Source: Pseudomonas fluorescens (GTDB lineage: Bacteria; Pseudomonadota; Gammaproteobacteria; Pseudomonadales; Pseudomonadaceae). From it: a stretch of 64,000 bases of DNA. The notes under the pieces were generated by a model that had not been told where the DNA came from, searched no databases, and saw only the letters and a program-made list of their open reading frames with translations. Shown piece after piece: positions 1-8,760 of the stretch (positions are counted from its first letter, which is position 1; each line of letters begins with the position of its first letter). The stretch is taken from contig NZ_JSAK01000020.1 in the NCBI RefSeq assembly GCF_000802965.1, forward strand, positions 62,001 to 126,000, in the 5' to 3' direction. The position numbers and the translations under genes were made by a program.

Positions 1-541
1 CCCAGCCCTGCTGTTGTTCGTCACCGCCCCAGAACATATAAGCAATGGCTGGCAACAGGCACGGCAAGGTAAATGACAGGAATGCCGGCAGGCTGACTGC
101 ATAGGCCACGCTGGCCGAAAGGGCCGCTGCGCCGATCAGGCCGAAGACCCAGGCTTGCTGGATGAAATTGTCGGCAGGAACCAACGCGATGCCAGCGCCG
201 GCCAGGGTCAAACCGGTGAGACCGGAACCCAGCAAAAACATGCGCCGCCAGATCGGATGGGCCTGACGGTTGGGAATCGCCGAGTCGAAGGCCGCTACCT
301 GGATCACCCGCAACGCCACCAGCGACAACAACCACACCAGCCAAACGGTGACCAGGAAGTATCGCTGCGGACTCCAGAGCAATCCGGCGCAGACAAGACC
401 ATTGATCAACATGAACAGGGTGGGCAGCAAAGAGCCCTGATAAAGCAGGCGCGTGCGTTCAACCGCCATTTCCATGGCGTATTGTTTACGGATAACCCGG
501 GGCTCCACAGTAGGGCCCGACAGGTCGGAGCTGAGGGTCAT
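1..541 (-). CDS. Membrane protein N-terminus, truncated by window edge (probable c-di-GMP signalling protein)
   Basis: An open frame on the minus strand begins with ATG at 541 and runs off the window after 180 codons. The visible part has a short charged N-terminus (about 35 residues) and then at least four hydrophobic segments (LLPTLFMLINGLVCAGLLW, a V/L-rich segment, MFLLGSGLTGLTLAGAGIAL, and two further ones near the cut), so it is a multi-pass sensor domain. No catalytic domain is in view. From memory, the gene beside uvrD in Pseudomonas aeruginosa encodes a GGDEF/EAL protein with such a membrane N-terminus, so a c-di-GMP enzyme is the best guess, but that is context, not sequence evidence. 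It is divergent from uvrD. Confidence 0.6.
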   Translation of the reverse strand, partial: MTLSSDLSGPTVEPRVIRKQYAMEMAVERTRLLYQGSLLPTLFMLINGLVCAGLLWSPQRYFLVTVWLVWLLSLVALRVIQVAAFDSAIPNRQAHPIWRRMFLLGSGLTGLTLAGAGIALVPADNFIQQAWVFGLIGAAALSASVAYAVSLPAFLSFTLPCLLPAIAYMFWGGDEQQQGW

Positions 542-764
542 AGGCAATGTTCTTGTTCTTATAATGATGAGCATGGGCCCGAAACGTCGACGGAGCATAC
601 ACAAGCAAATGCCCGGACCAAACTGCTCCCGGTCAAAAAACAGACAAAAATTTTAACCACCCGGCCCGGCGCCAAACCCGCCGGACGAGCCCCACCAATG
701 CTTGCAGCCGATGACTGACCGGTCGTCCCTCGCGTATCTTTCATCGGCTAATGCAAAGCGATGT

Positions 765-793
765 TTGCCCGGTGTGACGCGGCCCCCTAGAAT
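765..793 (+). promoter_or_regulatory. Candidate sigma-70 promoter of uvrD
   Basis: TTGCCC (765-770) and TAGAAT (788-793) are separated by exactly 17 bases. The expected start of transcription (about 799-801) coincides with the uvrD ATG at 800, and there is no Shine-Dalgarno sequence before that ATG, so the message may be leaderless. Read by eye, not tested. Confidence 0.4.
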
Positions 794-799
794 GCCCCG

Positions 800-2983
800 A
801 TGCGCGATGATCTCTCCCTTCTGCTGAACTCCCTCAACGATGCCCAACGCCAGGCTGTAGCTGCCGCCGTGGGTCGTCAGTTGGTCCTGGCCGGTGCTGG
901 TTCCGGTAAAACCCGAGTGCTGGTGCACCGTATCGCCTGGTTGATCCAGGTCGAAAACGCCTCGCCCCACTCCATCCTGTCGGTGACCTTCACCAATAAG
1001 GCTGCCGCCGAGATGCGCCATCGCATCGAGCAGCTGATGGGTATCAACCCGGCCGGCATGTGGGTCGGCACCTTCCACGGCCTGGCGCACCGCTTGCTGC
1101 GGGCGCACTGGCAGGAGGCGGGCCTGAGCCAGACTTTCCAGATTCTCGACAGCGACGACCAGCAACGGCTGGTCAAGCGGGTGATCCGCGAGCTCGGTCT
1201 GGACGAGCAACGCTGGCCGGCCCGTCAGGCCCAGTGGTTCATCAACGGGCAGAAAGACGAAGGTCTGCGCCCGCAACACATTCAAGCCAGCGGCGATCTG
1301 TTTCTGGCGACCATGCGCAGCATCTATGAAGCCTACGAGGCCGCGTGCCTGCGCGCCGGCGTGATCGACTTCTCTGAACTGCTACTACGCGCCCTCGACC
1401 TATGGCGCGATCACCCGGGCCTGCTGGCGCATTATCAAAAGCGCTTCCGGCACATTCTGGTGGACGAGTTCCAGGACACCAACGCCGTGCAGTACGCCTG
1501 GTTGCGTCTGCTAGCCAAGGGCGGCGACAGCCTGATGGTGGTCGGCGATGACGATCAGTCGATCTACGGCTGGCGTGGCGCGAAGATCGAAAACATCTAT
1601 CAGTATTCCGAAGACTTCCCGGACGCCGAAACCATTCGCCTGGAGCAAAACTATCGCTCCACTGCCGGCATCCTGAAGGCCGCCAACGCCTTGATCGCCA
1701 ATAACACCGGACGTCTGGGCAAAGAGCTGTGGACCGATGGCGGCGACGGTGAAGCGATCAACCTGTATGCCGCGTTCAACGAACATGATGAAGCTCGCTA
1801 CGTTGTCGAAACCATCGAAAGCGCGCTGAAAACCGGCCTGGCTCGCAGCGATATCGCGATTCTGTACCGCTCCAACGCCCAATCGCGGGTTTTGGAAGAA
1901 GCCTTGCTGCGCGAGCGCATCCCGTACCGCATCTATGGCGGTCAGCGCTTCTTCGAGCGGGCGGAAATCAAAAACGCCATGGCCTACCTGCGTTTGCTCG
2001 AAGGCCGTGGCAACGATGCCGCGCTGGAACGGGTGATCAACGTGCCGGCCCGTGGCATCGGCGAGAAAACCGTCGAAGCGATCCGCGACCATGCGCGCCA
2101 CAGCGATGTGTCGATGTGGGAAGCAATGCGCCAACTGGTGGCCAACAAGGGCCTCACCGGTCGCGCGGCCAGCGCCCTTGGCGCGTTTGTCGAGCTGATC
2201 GAAAACCTCGCCGCCAAGTGCATGGAGATGCCGCTGCACCTGATGACCCAGACTGTCATCGAGCAGTCGGGACTGATCGCCTACCACGAAGCAGAAAAAG
2301 GCGAGAAAGGTCAGGCACGGGTAGAAAACCTTGAGGAATTGGTCAGTGCCGCGCGCAACTTCGAAAACAGCGAAGAAGACGAGGACCTGACGCCACTGGC
2401 CGCGTTCCTCGGCCACGCCTCGCTGGAGGCCGGGGATACCCAGGCCGATGAGCACGAAGACAGCGTTCAGTTGATGACCCTGCACAGCGCCAAGGGCCTG
2501 GAATTCCCCTACGTGTTCCTGGTGGGCATGGAAGAAGGCCTGTTCCCGCACAAGATGAGCCTGGAAGAACCCGGCCGTCTTGAGGAAGAGCGCCGTCTCG
2601 CTTATGTCGGCATCACCCGCGCCATGCAGAACCTGGTGATGACCTATGCAGAAACCCGACGCCTGTACGGCAGCGAGACCTACAACAAGGTTTCGCGTTT
2701 CGTACGCGAAGTGCCGAAAGGCCTGATTCAGGAAGTGCGGCTCTCCAACAGCGTCAGCCGTCCGTTCGGTGGTAATCAGTCGATGAGCGGCGGCAGCCTG
2801 TTCAGCGGCAGCGAGATTCCGCAAACCGAATTCAGTCTCGGCCAGGCCGTACGGCATTCGGTGTTCGGTGATGGCGTGATTCTGAACTTCGAAGGCGCTG
2901 GAGCACAGGCGCGGGTACAGGTGAATTTCAGCGAAGGCAGCAAATGGTTGATGCTGGGTTACGCCAAGCTGGAAGCGATCTAA
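800..2983 (+). CDS. uvrD: DNA helicase II UvrD
   Basis: Superfamily 1A 3'-5' DNA helicase acting in nucleotide excision repair and methyl-directed mismatch repair. The 727-residue protein has the expected length and all landmarks: Walker A GAGSGKT at residues 32-38, the TFTNKAA motif Ia, DEFQD of motif II near residue 220, GDDDQSIYGWRGA (motif III), QNYRST (motif IV), the VQLMTLHSAKGLEF motif V region and VGITRAM (motif VI). The C-terminal region after about residue 650 carries the usual GxxVxHxxFGxGxI-type segment (VRHSVFGDGVILNF). The start follows a good -10-like hexamer by only six bases and lacks a ribosome binding site. I see no obvious LexA box in the upstream region. A REP element follows the stop. 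Confidence 0.97.
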   Translation: MRDDLSLLLNSLNDAQRQAVAAAVGRQLVLAGAGSGKTRVLVHRIAWLIQVENASPHSILSVTFTNKAAAEMRHRIEQLMGINPAGMWVGTFHGLAHRLLRAHWQEAGLSQTFQILDSDDQQRLVKRVIRELGLDEQRWPARQAQWFINGQKDEGLRPQHIQASGDLFLATMRSIYEAYEAACLRAGVIDFSELLLRALDLWRDHPGLLAHYQKRFRHILVDEFQDTNAVQYAWLRLLAKGGDSLMVVGDDDQSIYGWRGAKIENIYQYSEDFPDAETIRLEQNYRSTAGILKAANALIANNTGRLGKELWTDGGDGEAINLYAAFNEHDEARYVVETIESALKTGLARSDIAILYRSNAQSRVLEEALLRERIPYRIYGGQRFFERAEIKNAMAYLRLLEGRGNDAALERVINVPARGIGEKTVEAIRDHARHSDVSMWEAMRQLVANKGLTGRAASALGAFVELIENLAAKCMEMPLHLMTQTVIEQSGLIAYHEAEKGEKGQARVENLEELVSAARNFENSEEDEDLTPLAAFLGHASLEAGDTQADEHEDSVQLMTLHSAKGLEFPYVFLVGMEEGLFPHKMSLEEPGRLEEERRLAYVGITRAMQNLVMTYAETRRLYGSETYNKVSRFVREVPKGLIQEVRLSNSVSRPFGGNQSMSGGSLFSGSEIPQTEFSLGQAVRHSVFGDGVILNFEGAGAQARVQVNFSEGSKWLMLGYAKLEAI

Positions 2984-2991
2984 AGGCTGAA

Positions 2992-3055
2992 AAGATCGCA
3001 GGCTCCTACAGTTTTCACATTCCCCTGTAGGAGCTGCCGAAGGCTGCGATCTTTT
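2992..3055. repeat. REP palindrome pair (GATCGCAG... type)
   Basis: Two inverted arms, AAGATCGCAGGCTCCTACAG and CTGTAGGAGCTGCCGAAGGC followed by TGCGATCTT, around a short spacer. The left arm is shorter than the right, lacking the GCCTTCGGCAG segment. It lies between uvrD and the EamA gene. Confidence 0.85.
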
Positions 3056-3094
3056 CCCTGAGTCCACTGCGGGTTCAAATGAGGCGCGATAACC

Positions 3095-3535
3095 ATGGGC
3101 TCAGGCTTCTTTTCTTCCTGGACTTTCTGGGCTTTGTTGTCTGCTGTATTCGCGGCGATGACCGCGATCTTCGCTAAGATCGGCGTTGAAAACGTCAATT
3201 CCGACTTCGCCACGCTACTGCGCACCGTGGTGGTCCTGGTCAGCCTGGCCTTGATTTTGTACGCCACGGACCAATATCAGTCCTTAGGATCGATCTCTGC
3301 CAGAAGCTACCTGTTTCTGTTGTTGTCGGGCCTCGCCACCGGGGCGTCTTGGATTTGCTATTTCCGAGCACTAAAAGTCGGACCGGCTTCGCTGGTCGCT
3401 CCAGTGGACAAACTCAGCGTTGTGCTGGTGGCCGTGCTGGGTGTGGTCCTGCTGGGCGAGAAGCTCGACCTGCGCCAATGGGGCGGAATCGGTCTGATCA
3501 CGGCCGGGGTGATCCTGTTGGCGCTACGACGCTAA
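3095..3535 (+). CDS. EamA-domain DMT-superfamily transporter, single-domain
   Basis: A 146-residue membrane protein with five hydrophobic segments and one EamA repeat, ending in VILLALRR. Most drug/metabolite transporters carry two EamA repeats in about 290 residues; one-repeat members of about 140 residues are known and presumably act as dimers. The conserved half-transporter features are visible: the WxxLSAVFAAxTAIFAKIG first helix, YFRALKVGPASLVAPVDKLS, and the LGEKLDLRQWGGIGLITAGV final hairpin. Substrate cannot be predicted. The ATG at 3095 comes 28 bases after the end of the REP flank, without a strong Shine-Dalgarno. Monocistronic between uvrD and the Tim44-like gene. Confidence 0.85.
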   Translation: MGSGFFSSWTFWALLSAVFAAMTAIFAKIGVENVNSDFATLLRTVVVLVSLALILYATDQYQSLGSISARSYLFLLLSGLATGASWICYFRALKVGPASLVAPVDKLSVVLVAVLGVVLLGEKLDLRQWGGIGLITAGVILLALRR

Positions 3536-3714
3536 GCATCTCTCCTACAGAACTTATCCACTCATCCTACAGACCAAAGTTAACAAGCCTTAATGCGCTG
3601 ACTACAGCTGAATGCAACCTGTCAGGCAAAAGCCCGAAACACTCTGCCGCTAGCCAGTAACACTTCAGCTGTGCAACATGGCGCGCGTGCCTTCCACAAA
3701 TGGGAATTCCCTAT

Positions 3715-4593
3715 ATGAAACGTTTTCTTAGCATCGCCATGGCGTTGTGCATCGGCCTGACGATGAGTCTCGACGTCAATGCCGCCAAGCGCTTCGGTGG
3801 TGGCAAAAGCGCCGGCGCTGCGCCGACTCACCAAACCAGCCAGATGGCTCCTTCTTCTCCAGGCATGGGCGGCGCTGCGGCGACCGCTGGTGCTGCCGGT
3901 GCCGCTGGCGCCGCCGCCAAGGCCGGCGGTGCTTCGCGCTGGCTCGGCCCTCTGGCCGGCATCGCCGCCGGTGGCTTGCTGGCGTCCATGTTCATGGGCG
4001 ATGGCTTCCAGGGCATGCAGATCTTCGACATCCTGATCATGGCGGTCATCGCCTTCCTGGTCTTCCGTTTCATTGCCGCCCGTCGCCGCAAGCAGCAAGA
4101 GCAGTACGCTCCAGCTGGCCACGCGCCGATGCAGCGTGAAGCGTTCGAGCACAAGCCTGCCGGCGGTTCGATCTTCGGCGGTTCGGCTGCTCCTGTTGCC
4201 GCTCGTCCGGTAATCAATGCTCCGGCCTGGTTCAATGAAAAGAACTTCATCGAAGCGGCCCGCAACCACTTCCAGTCCCTGCAGCAATACTGGGACGCCA
4301 ACGAAATGGACAAGATCGCCGAGTTCGTGACCCCGCAGATGCTGGAGTTCCTGAAGCGCGAACGTGCCGACCTGGGCGACGGCTTCCAGTCCACCTACAT
4401 CGATAACCTCGTTGTGCAACTGGACGGTGTGGATGATCGCGCCGACAAGACCATCGCCACCCTGACCTTTAGCGGCCTGTCGAAAACCTCGCGTTTCGAC
4501 CAGGGCGAAGTGTTCAGCGAAAGCTGGAACATGGAACGTCCGCAGGGCGAAAACCAGCCTTGGCTGGTGGCTGGTATCCGCCAGAACGGCTGA
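3715..4593 (+). CDS. Tim44-like domain membrane protein
   Basis: A 292-residue protein with a signal-like N-terminus (MKRFLSIAMALCIGLTMSLD... ending near VNAA), an Ala/Gly-rich low-complexity stretch, two hydrophobic segments (about residues 75-98 and 103-122, the latter followed by AARRRKQQ), a Pro/Ala linker and a C-terminal Tim44-like domain (from WFNEKNFIEAARNHFQSLQQYWD to the end). The Tim44 fold is related to a membrane-associated domain of the mitochondrial import motor; the bacterial function is unknown. I chose ATG 3715 because the signal peptide begins there; an in-frame ATG at 3700 would add five residues. A strong terminator follows at 4622-4648. Confidence 0.85.
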   Translation: MKRFLSIAMALCIGLTMSLDVNAAKRFGGGKSAGAAPTHQTSQMAPSSPGMGGAAATAGAAGAAGAAAKAGGASRWLGPLAGIAAGGLLASMFMGDGFQGMQIFDILIMAVIAFLVFRFIAARRRKQQEQYAPAGHAPMQREAFEHKPAGGSIFGGSAAPVAARPVINAPAWFNEKNFIEAARNHFQSLQQYWDANEMDKIAEFVTPQMLEFLKRERADLGDGFQSTYIDNLVVQLDGVDDRADKTIATLTFSGLSKTSRFDQGEVFSESWNMERPQGENQPWLVAGIRQNG

Positions 4594-4621
4594 TCACCCT
4601 CCGCGATTCACTTGCTGTAAT

Positions 4622-4648
4622 AAAAACCCCGGCCTCTGCCGGGGTTTT
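4622..4648 (+). terminator. Rho-independent terminator after Tim44-like gene
   Basis: Stem CCCCGGC/GCCGGGG with a four-base loop, flanked by AAAAA on the left and TTTT on the right, 29 bases after the stop codon. Confidence 0.85.
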
Positions 4649-4731
4649 CTATTTCGCGGTTGCATCTATAGCGAGCTACTGTATAAACCGCCCCATATAA
4701 ACCGCGCCATACAAGCAAGAGGATCCCGGAC

Positions 4732-5139
4732 GTGGAAGAAATCATCGAACAACTGCGTGAAGCCAACGAACCGGTACCGGTCCCCTTGGAGCTGCCTGAC
4801 GAAGACATGCTGGTGGAAATCGAGGAACAACTGTTCATCGACATTCCGTTCGTCTTCAGAGAATTTCTGCTGACTGTCAGCGATGTGGTCTACGGCAGCC
4901 TGGAACCCGTGACCGTCACCGACCCGCAGTCTCACACTTACCTGCCGGACGTTGCCGCCAATGCCTGGGATGCTGGTGTTGATCGCAGCCTGATCCCGAT
5001 CTGCCAGGACGGTGATGATTACTACTGCGTCGAAGAAGACGGCACCGTGGTGCTTTGGCAGGCCGAAGAAGAGCTGATCGCCGAAGAAACCTGGGAGTCT
5101 GTGTGGCATTGGGCGCGGGACGTCTGGCTGGAAAGCTGA
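4732..5139 (+). CDS. SMI1/KNR4 (SUKH) family protein
   Basis: A 135-residue, strongly acidic, soluble protein. The pattern I-x-x-L-x-x-A...P-x-P-L-E-L-P at the N-terminus, IEEQLFIDIPFVFREFLLTVSD, and the C-terminal DYYCVEEDGTVVLWQAEEE...W-x-S-V-W-H-W-A-R-D-V-W match the SUKH/SMI1 fold seen in polymorphic-toxin immunity proteins and in stand-alone housekeeping relatives. No toxin gene lies nearby, so an immunity role has no local support. The start is GTG at 4732 preceded by AGAGGA nine bases upstream. Convergent with the antiporter gene, 21 bases apart. Confidence 0.75.
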   Translation: MEEIIEQLREANEPVPVPLELPDEDMLVEIEEQLFIDIPFVFREFLLTVSDVVYGSLEPVTVTDPQSHTYLPDVAANAWDAGVDRSLIPICQDGDDYYCVEEDGTVVLWQAEEELIAEETWESVWHWARDVWLES

Positions 5140-5160
5140 GTCCGCTGACGCCCCTTTGGG

Positions 5161-6924
5161 TTAATGCCCCGGCGAATCCTTGTGGTTGTCCAGGGTATCC
5201 AGCAAAGCCACCTGCATCCGCGTGTGAACGCGGATAAACCAACGCCACAGTAGCGCCGCCACGGCGGCAGCCACCACGACGATCAGTACCAGCAACTTGT
5301 TGGTCGGCAGAATACTGGCCGACAAGGCGGCCAACAGCAGGAAAATCACCAGCAGCGAGAGGATCGGGATCACTTCCGAGATCACCCGCCGCACTCGCTG
5401 CGTGTGGCGGCCGGCCATCTCCGGCTTCACACCCATTTCCGCCAGCAACATCGACAGCGCCTTGAGCTTGCGATACGCGGCGATCAGGAATGGCAGCGAC
5501 AACAAAAGAGCCCCGCCCCAAATCAACGCTTTCTGCCAGCTCGGGTCGCTGATCCAGCCTTGCAGGTGAGTGGACATGCGTTCGGCGAAGTAAGCGCCCG
5601 CAAAAAAGATCGCGATCACCAGCGCCAGATTGACGCCCACCTGCAGCAAAATTCGTCGAATCATCGAGGCCAGCAACGCGCCCTCGCCCTGCGGCTGGAT
5701 GCTGCGCAGCCATTCGCCATACATGCCCAACACCCGACCCAACCGCTGCGGCATCACGGCGGCAAGCTTGATCGACAGAGGGTCTGCGGCGCGAATCAGG
5801 TACGGCGTCAGCAACGTGGTGATCACTGAAACGGCCACGGCCACCGGATAAAGGAAGTTACTGGTGACCTGCAGGGTCATGCCCAGCGCAGCGATGATGA
5901 AAGAAAATTCGCCAATCTGTGAAAGCCCCATACCGACGCGCAGTGAGGTGCGTCCATCATTGCCGGCGATAAAAGCCCCCAGGCCGCAGGACAACATCTT
6001 GCCCAGCACCACGGCCACGGTGATCACCGCGATCGGCCAGGCGTATTGCAGCAGGATCATCGGGTCAAGCATCAACCCGATGGCGACGAAGAAAATCGCA
6101 CTGAACAAATCGCGAACCGGTTCGATCAAGCGCTCGATCTTCAGCAACTGTCGGGATTCGGCCATGATCGCGCCAATCAAAAACGCGCCGAGCACCATGC
6201 TGTATTCGAGTTTGACCACCAGCAAACAGAAGCCGAAACACAGGCCCAGCACGGTGATCAGCAGCATTTCGTTGCTTTCGAATTTGGCCACGTAGGCCAG
6301 CAAGCGCGGTACCAGCAAAATGCCAATGACCAGCGCGACGATCATGAACAGCGAGAGCTTGCCGACGGTGGAAAACACTTCGCCGGAGCTTACTGTGCCG
6401 CTGACTGCGATGCTTGATAGCAAGGCAATGATGCCGATGCCCAGGATGTCTTCAACGATCAGCACACCGAAGATCAGCTGCGCAAAACGCTGATTTTTCA
6501 TCTTCAGATCATTGAGCGCCTTGACGATGATGGTGGTTGAGGAGATCGCCAGGATCGCACCGAGGAACAGCGAATCCATGGTGTTCCAGTCGAACCAACG
6601 GCCGATTTCGTAGCCGATCCAGATCATTAGCACGATTTCCAGGAATGCCGCGATAAACGCTGTAGCACCGACTTTGAATAACTTGCGCAGGCTGAACTCC
6701 AGCCCGAGGCAGAACATCAGGAAAATCACCCCGAGTTCGGCCAGGGTCTTGATGGTTTCTTCGTCGTGGATCAGACCGAACGGCGGGGTGTGCGGGCCGA
6801 TGATGAAACCAGCCACGATATAGCCGAGGACCACGGGTTGTTTGAGCCGGTGGAAAAGCACCGTCACCACCCCTGCGACCAACATGATCACTGCCAGATC
6901 TTGAATGAAACTGATGGCATGCAT
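5161..6924 (-). CDS. CPA2-family monovalent cation:proton antiporter (KefB-like, no RCK domain)
   Basis: A 587-residue inner-membrane protein with a Na+/H+-exchanger domain of about 12 membrane spans (residues 1-380) including the GFIIGPHTPPFG, FLMFCLGLEFSL and GVLIVEDILGI signatures (the VED aspartate is the expected ion-binding region) and GMGLSQIGEFSFII. It then has about 200 residues with four or five more hydrophobic segments instead of the cytosolic RCK/TrkA-N nucleotide-binding domain of KefB/KefC, so glutathione-type gating is not expected. I placed the start at ATG 6924, with AAGGAG nine bases upstream, rather than at an upstream in-frame ATG (6948). Related to the 'probable potassium efflux transporter' group in Pseudomonas. 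Confidence 0.85.
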   Translation of the reverse strand: MHAISFIQDLAVIMLVAGVVTVLFHRLKQPVVLGYIVAGFIIGPHTPPFGLIHDEETIKTLAELGVIFLMFCLGLEFSLRKLFKVGATAFIAAFLEIVLMIWIGYEIGRWFDWNTMDSLFLGAILAISSTTIIVKALNDLKMKNQRFAQLIFGVLIVEDILGIGIIALLSSIAVSGTVSSGEVFSTVGKLSLFMIVALVIGILLVPRLLAYVAKFESNEMLLITVLGLCFGFCLLVVKLEYSMVLGAFLIGAIMAESRQLLKIERLIEPVRDLFSAIFFVAIGLMLDPMILLQYAWPIAVITVAVVLGKMLSCGLGAFIAGNDGRTSLRVGMGLSQIGEFSFIIAALGMTLQVTSNFLYPVAVAVSVITTLLTPYLIRAADPLSIKLAAVMPQRLGRVLGMYGEWLRSIQPQGEGALLASMIRRILLQVGVNLALVIAIFFAGAYFAERMSTHLQGWISDPSWQKALIWGGALLLSLPFLIAAYRKLKALSMLLAEMGVKPEMAGRHTQRVRRVISEVIPILSLLVIFLLLAALSASILPTNKLLVLIVVVAAAVAALLWRWFIRVHTRMQVALLDTLDNHKDSPGH

Positions 6925-7212
6925 GGCGTGGGGCTCCTTGGGTGACATGGCTCAAGCGCCAGACGCGTGAAACGTCCGATCGAGCAGAGTAAAAAATCCG
7001 CGCTCCGCGTAGGAATTTGCCCGTTGAGCTGGGCTTTTGCAGGGTAACACCGCGACTTCCGGCAGAAAGGCGGTGCAATATATGGAAACAGATCGATCCG
7101 GCGTGACGGCGATCAATCGTCCGGCGTCCCGATAACTGTTGGTTTGAAAAAACCGCGCAGGCACCCGCAGAGGTGCGTCCCTCAAATCCTTGCCTTGATC
7201 CGTGAGAACGCT

Positions 7213-7695
7213 ATGGAACCCGGAAACGCCCAACTGTCGATGACGGTATTGATGACCCCCGACATGGCCAACTTCTCTGGCAATGTTCACGGTGGCACCC
7301 TGCTCAAATACCTCGACGAAGTCGCCTACGCCTGCGCCAGCCGTTATGCCGGCCGCTACGTGGTGACCCTGTCGGTGGACCAGGTGATTTTCCGTGAGCC
7401 GATCCATGTCGGCGAACTGGTGACCTTCCTTGCTTCGGTCAACTACACCGGCAACACCTCCATGGAGGTGGGTATCAAGGTGGTGACCGAAAATATCCGC
7501 GAGCGCTCGGTGCGCCACACCAACAGCTGCTTCTTTACGATGGTTGCCGTGGATGATCAGCGCAAACCTGCCGTCGTACCGCCATTGCAACCGCAGAACA
7601 GCGAAGACAAGCGCCGTTTCATGCAAGCGCAGCAGCGTCGTCAGATTCGTCAGGAACTGGAAAAGCGCTATCAGGAAATCAAGGGCGACGCATAA
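7213..7695 (+). CDS. Acyl-CoA thioesterase, hotdog fold (YciA/BACH type)
   Basis: A 160-residue single hotdog-domain protein hydrolysing acyl-CoA thioesters. Visible signatures are MTPDMANFSGNVHGGTLLKYLDEVAY (Asn/His-Gly-Gly substrate loop and helix with catalytic Asp), VVTLSVDQVIFREPIHVGELV and YTGNTSMEVGIKV. A charged C-terminal tail (ALEKRY-like) extends beyond the domain. ATG 7213 is preferred over an upstream TTG in frame because family members begin about 20 residues before MTPDMAN. The 288 bases between this start and the divergent antiporter start hold no other gene that I can support. Confidence 0.9.
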   Translation: MEPGNAQLSMTVLMTPDMANFSGNVHGGTLLKYLDEVAYACASRYAGRYVVTLSVDQVIFREPIHVGELVTFLASVNYTGNTSMEVGIKVVTENIRERSVRHTNSCFFTMVAVDDQRKPAVVPPLQPQNSEDKRRFMQAQQRRQIRQELEKRYQEIKGDA

Positions 7696-7700
7696 AGCAA

Positions 7701-7751
7701 AAGATCGCAGCCTGCGGCAGTTCCTACAGGAATAGCCTCAGGCTGCGATCT
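7701..7751. repeat. REP element, imperfect inverted pair
   Basis: AAGATCGCAGCCTGCGGCAG with TTCCTACAGG, then CCTCAGGCTGCGATCT in inverse orientation. It lies between the convergent thioesterase and pdxY genes and could also serve as a bidirectional stem-loop end. Confidence 0.85.
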
Positions 7752-7767
7752 GTTTGTCGTGACCGGA

Positions 7768-8640
7768 TTACAAACTGATAGGCATTGCTTCGAACCGCAC
7801 CCGCGGATGGGCAATCCGGTCTTGCGCCCGCACCAGTTCCAGCTCGTAGCTGGCGCAGGCCTGAGTTTCCAACAACACCTCATGCACCGCCGATGCGGCG
7901 AACTCGAAAGCGGCCACCAGACTATCGCCCAATAACACGCGAGCCAGGAACAACCCGGACGTCAGATCGCCCACGCCTACCGGCTGACGCGGAAACGCCA
8001 GCAGCGGACGTTGCAGAAGCCAGCTGCCTTCGGCCGTCACCAGCAGCATCTCAAAGACGTCCGGCGTTTTGCCGGGATAATCCAGGTGCTTGACGAGTAT
8101 CGCTTTCGGACCACGCGCCAGCAGCGCTCGCGCCATCGCCAGGCAATCGAATAGCGACTGCGGCTTGCGCCCCGAGAAGCTGTCGAGTTCCAGTTGATTC
8201 GGGCACATGAAATCCGCCACGGCAGCTGCCTCTTCCAGCAGAAAATCGCTGACTTCCGCCGGCACGCTGCAGCCCTTCTCCGGATGCCCCATCACCGGGT
8301 CACAGAGGTACAGCGCCTTGGGATTCATCGACTTGATCCGCGCCACGCCGGTCAGGATTGCCCGGCCCTGGGCAGCGCTACCCAGATAGCCGGACAGAAC
8401 TGCATCGCAATTGCCCAATTCGCCAATCGCCGCAATGCCTTCCACCAGATCCGGAATCTGGTGGGGTGCGAGCACATCTCCAGCCCATTGGCCGTACTGG
8501 GTATGGTTGGAGAACTGTACGGTATTGAGCGGCCAGACATTCACTCCAACCCGCTGCATCGGGAAAACCGCGGCACTGTTGCCGGCGTGACCGAAGACTA
8601 CGTGGGACTGGATAGCGAGCAGATGGGGCGTACGTTTCAT
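7768..8640 (-). CDS. pdxY: Pyridoxal/pyridoxamine kinase PdxY
   Basis: Ribokinase-family kinase that phosphorylates pyridoxal in the vitamin B6 salvage pathway. At 290 residues it matches the E. coli enzyme in length and pattern: LLAIQSHVVFGHAGNSAAVFPMQR at the start, WPLNTVQFSNHTQYG, DPVMGHPEKGCSVP, the TPNQ-equivalent CPNQLELDSFSG, LVKHLDYPG, and the C-terminal GVGDLTSGLFLARVLLG, in which GVGD holds the catalytic Asp. I moved the start to ATG 8640 (MKRTPHLLAIQS) because the preceding 13 codons are not part of the family. Divergent from the DUF3301 gene. Confidence 0.95.
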   Translation of the reverse strand: MKRTPHLLAIQSHVVFGHAGNSAAVFPMQRVGVNVWPLNTVQFSNHTQYGQWAGDVLAPHQIPDLVEGIAAIGELGNCDAVLSGYLGSAAQGRAILTGVARIKSMNPKALYLCDPVMGHPEKGCSVPAEVSDFLLEEAAAVADFMCPNQLELDSFSGRKPQSLFDCLAMARALLARGPKAILVKHLDYPGKTPDVFEMLLVTAEGSWLLQRPLLAFPRQPVGVGDLTSGLFLARVLLGDSLVAAFEFAASAVHEVLLETQACASYELELVRAQDRIAHPRVRFEAMPISL

Positions 8641-8760
8641 GCGGTGTGTTATCCGTAAAACGATTGAAATTCGAGCCACGCAGTATGCGACTAAACGCAG
8701 CCTGTACGACAGACCGGCGACGCAGTTAAGCTGACACTATCTTGTTGGAGCACCCTGTTG

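Noticed and set aside
155..718. A plus-strand open frame over the left edge
   Set aside because: The minus strand reads as a coherent membrane protein starting at 541; the plus frame is Gln/His-rich nonsense.
1511..3067. A 518-codon open frame antisense to uvrD
   Set aside because: Shadow frame that runs through the REP element; no domain.
5161..6924. Missing RCK domain of the antiporter as a truncation
   Set aside because: The C-terminal 200 residues are replaced by another hydrophobic domain and the frame is intact; other members share this layout as far as I recall.
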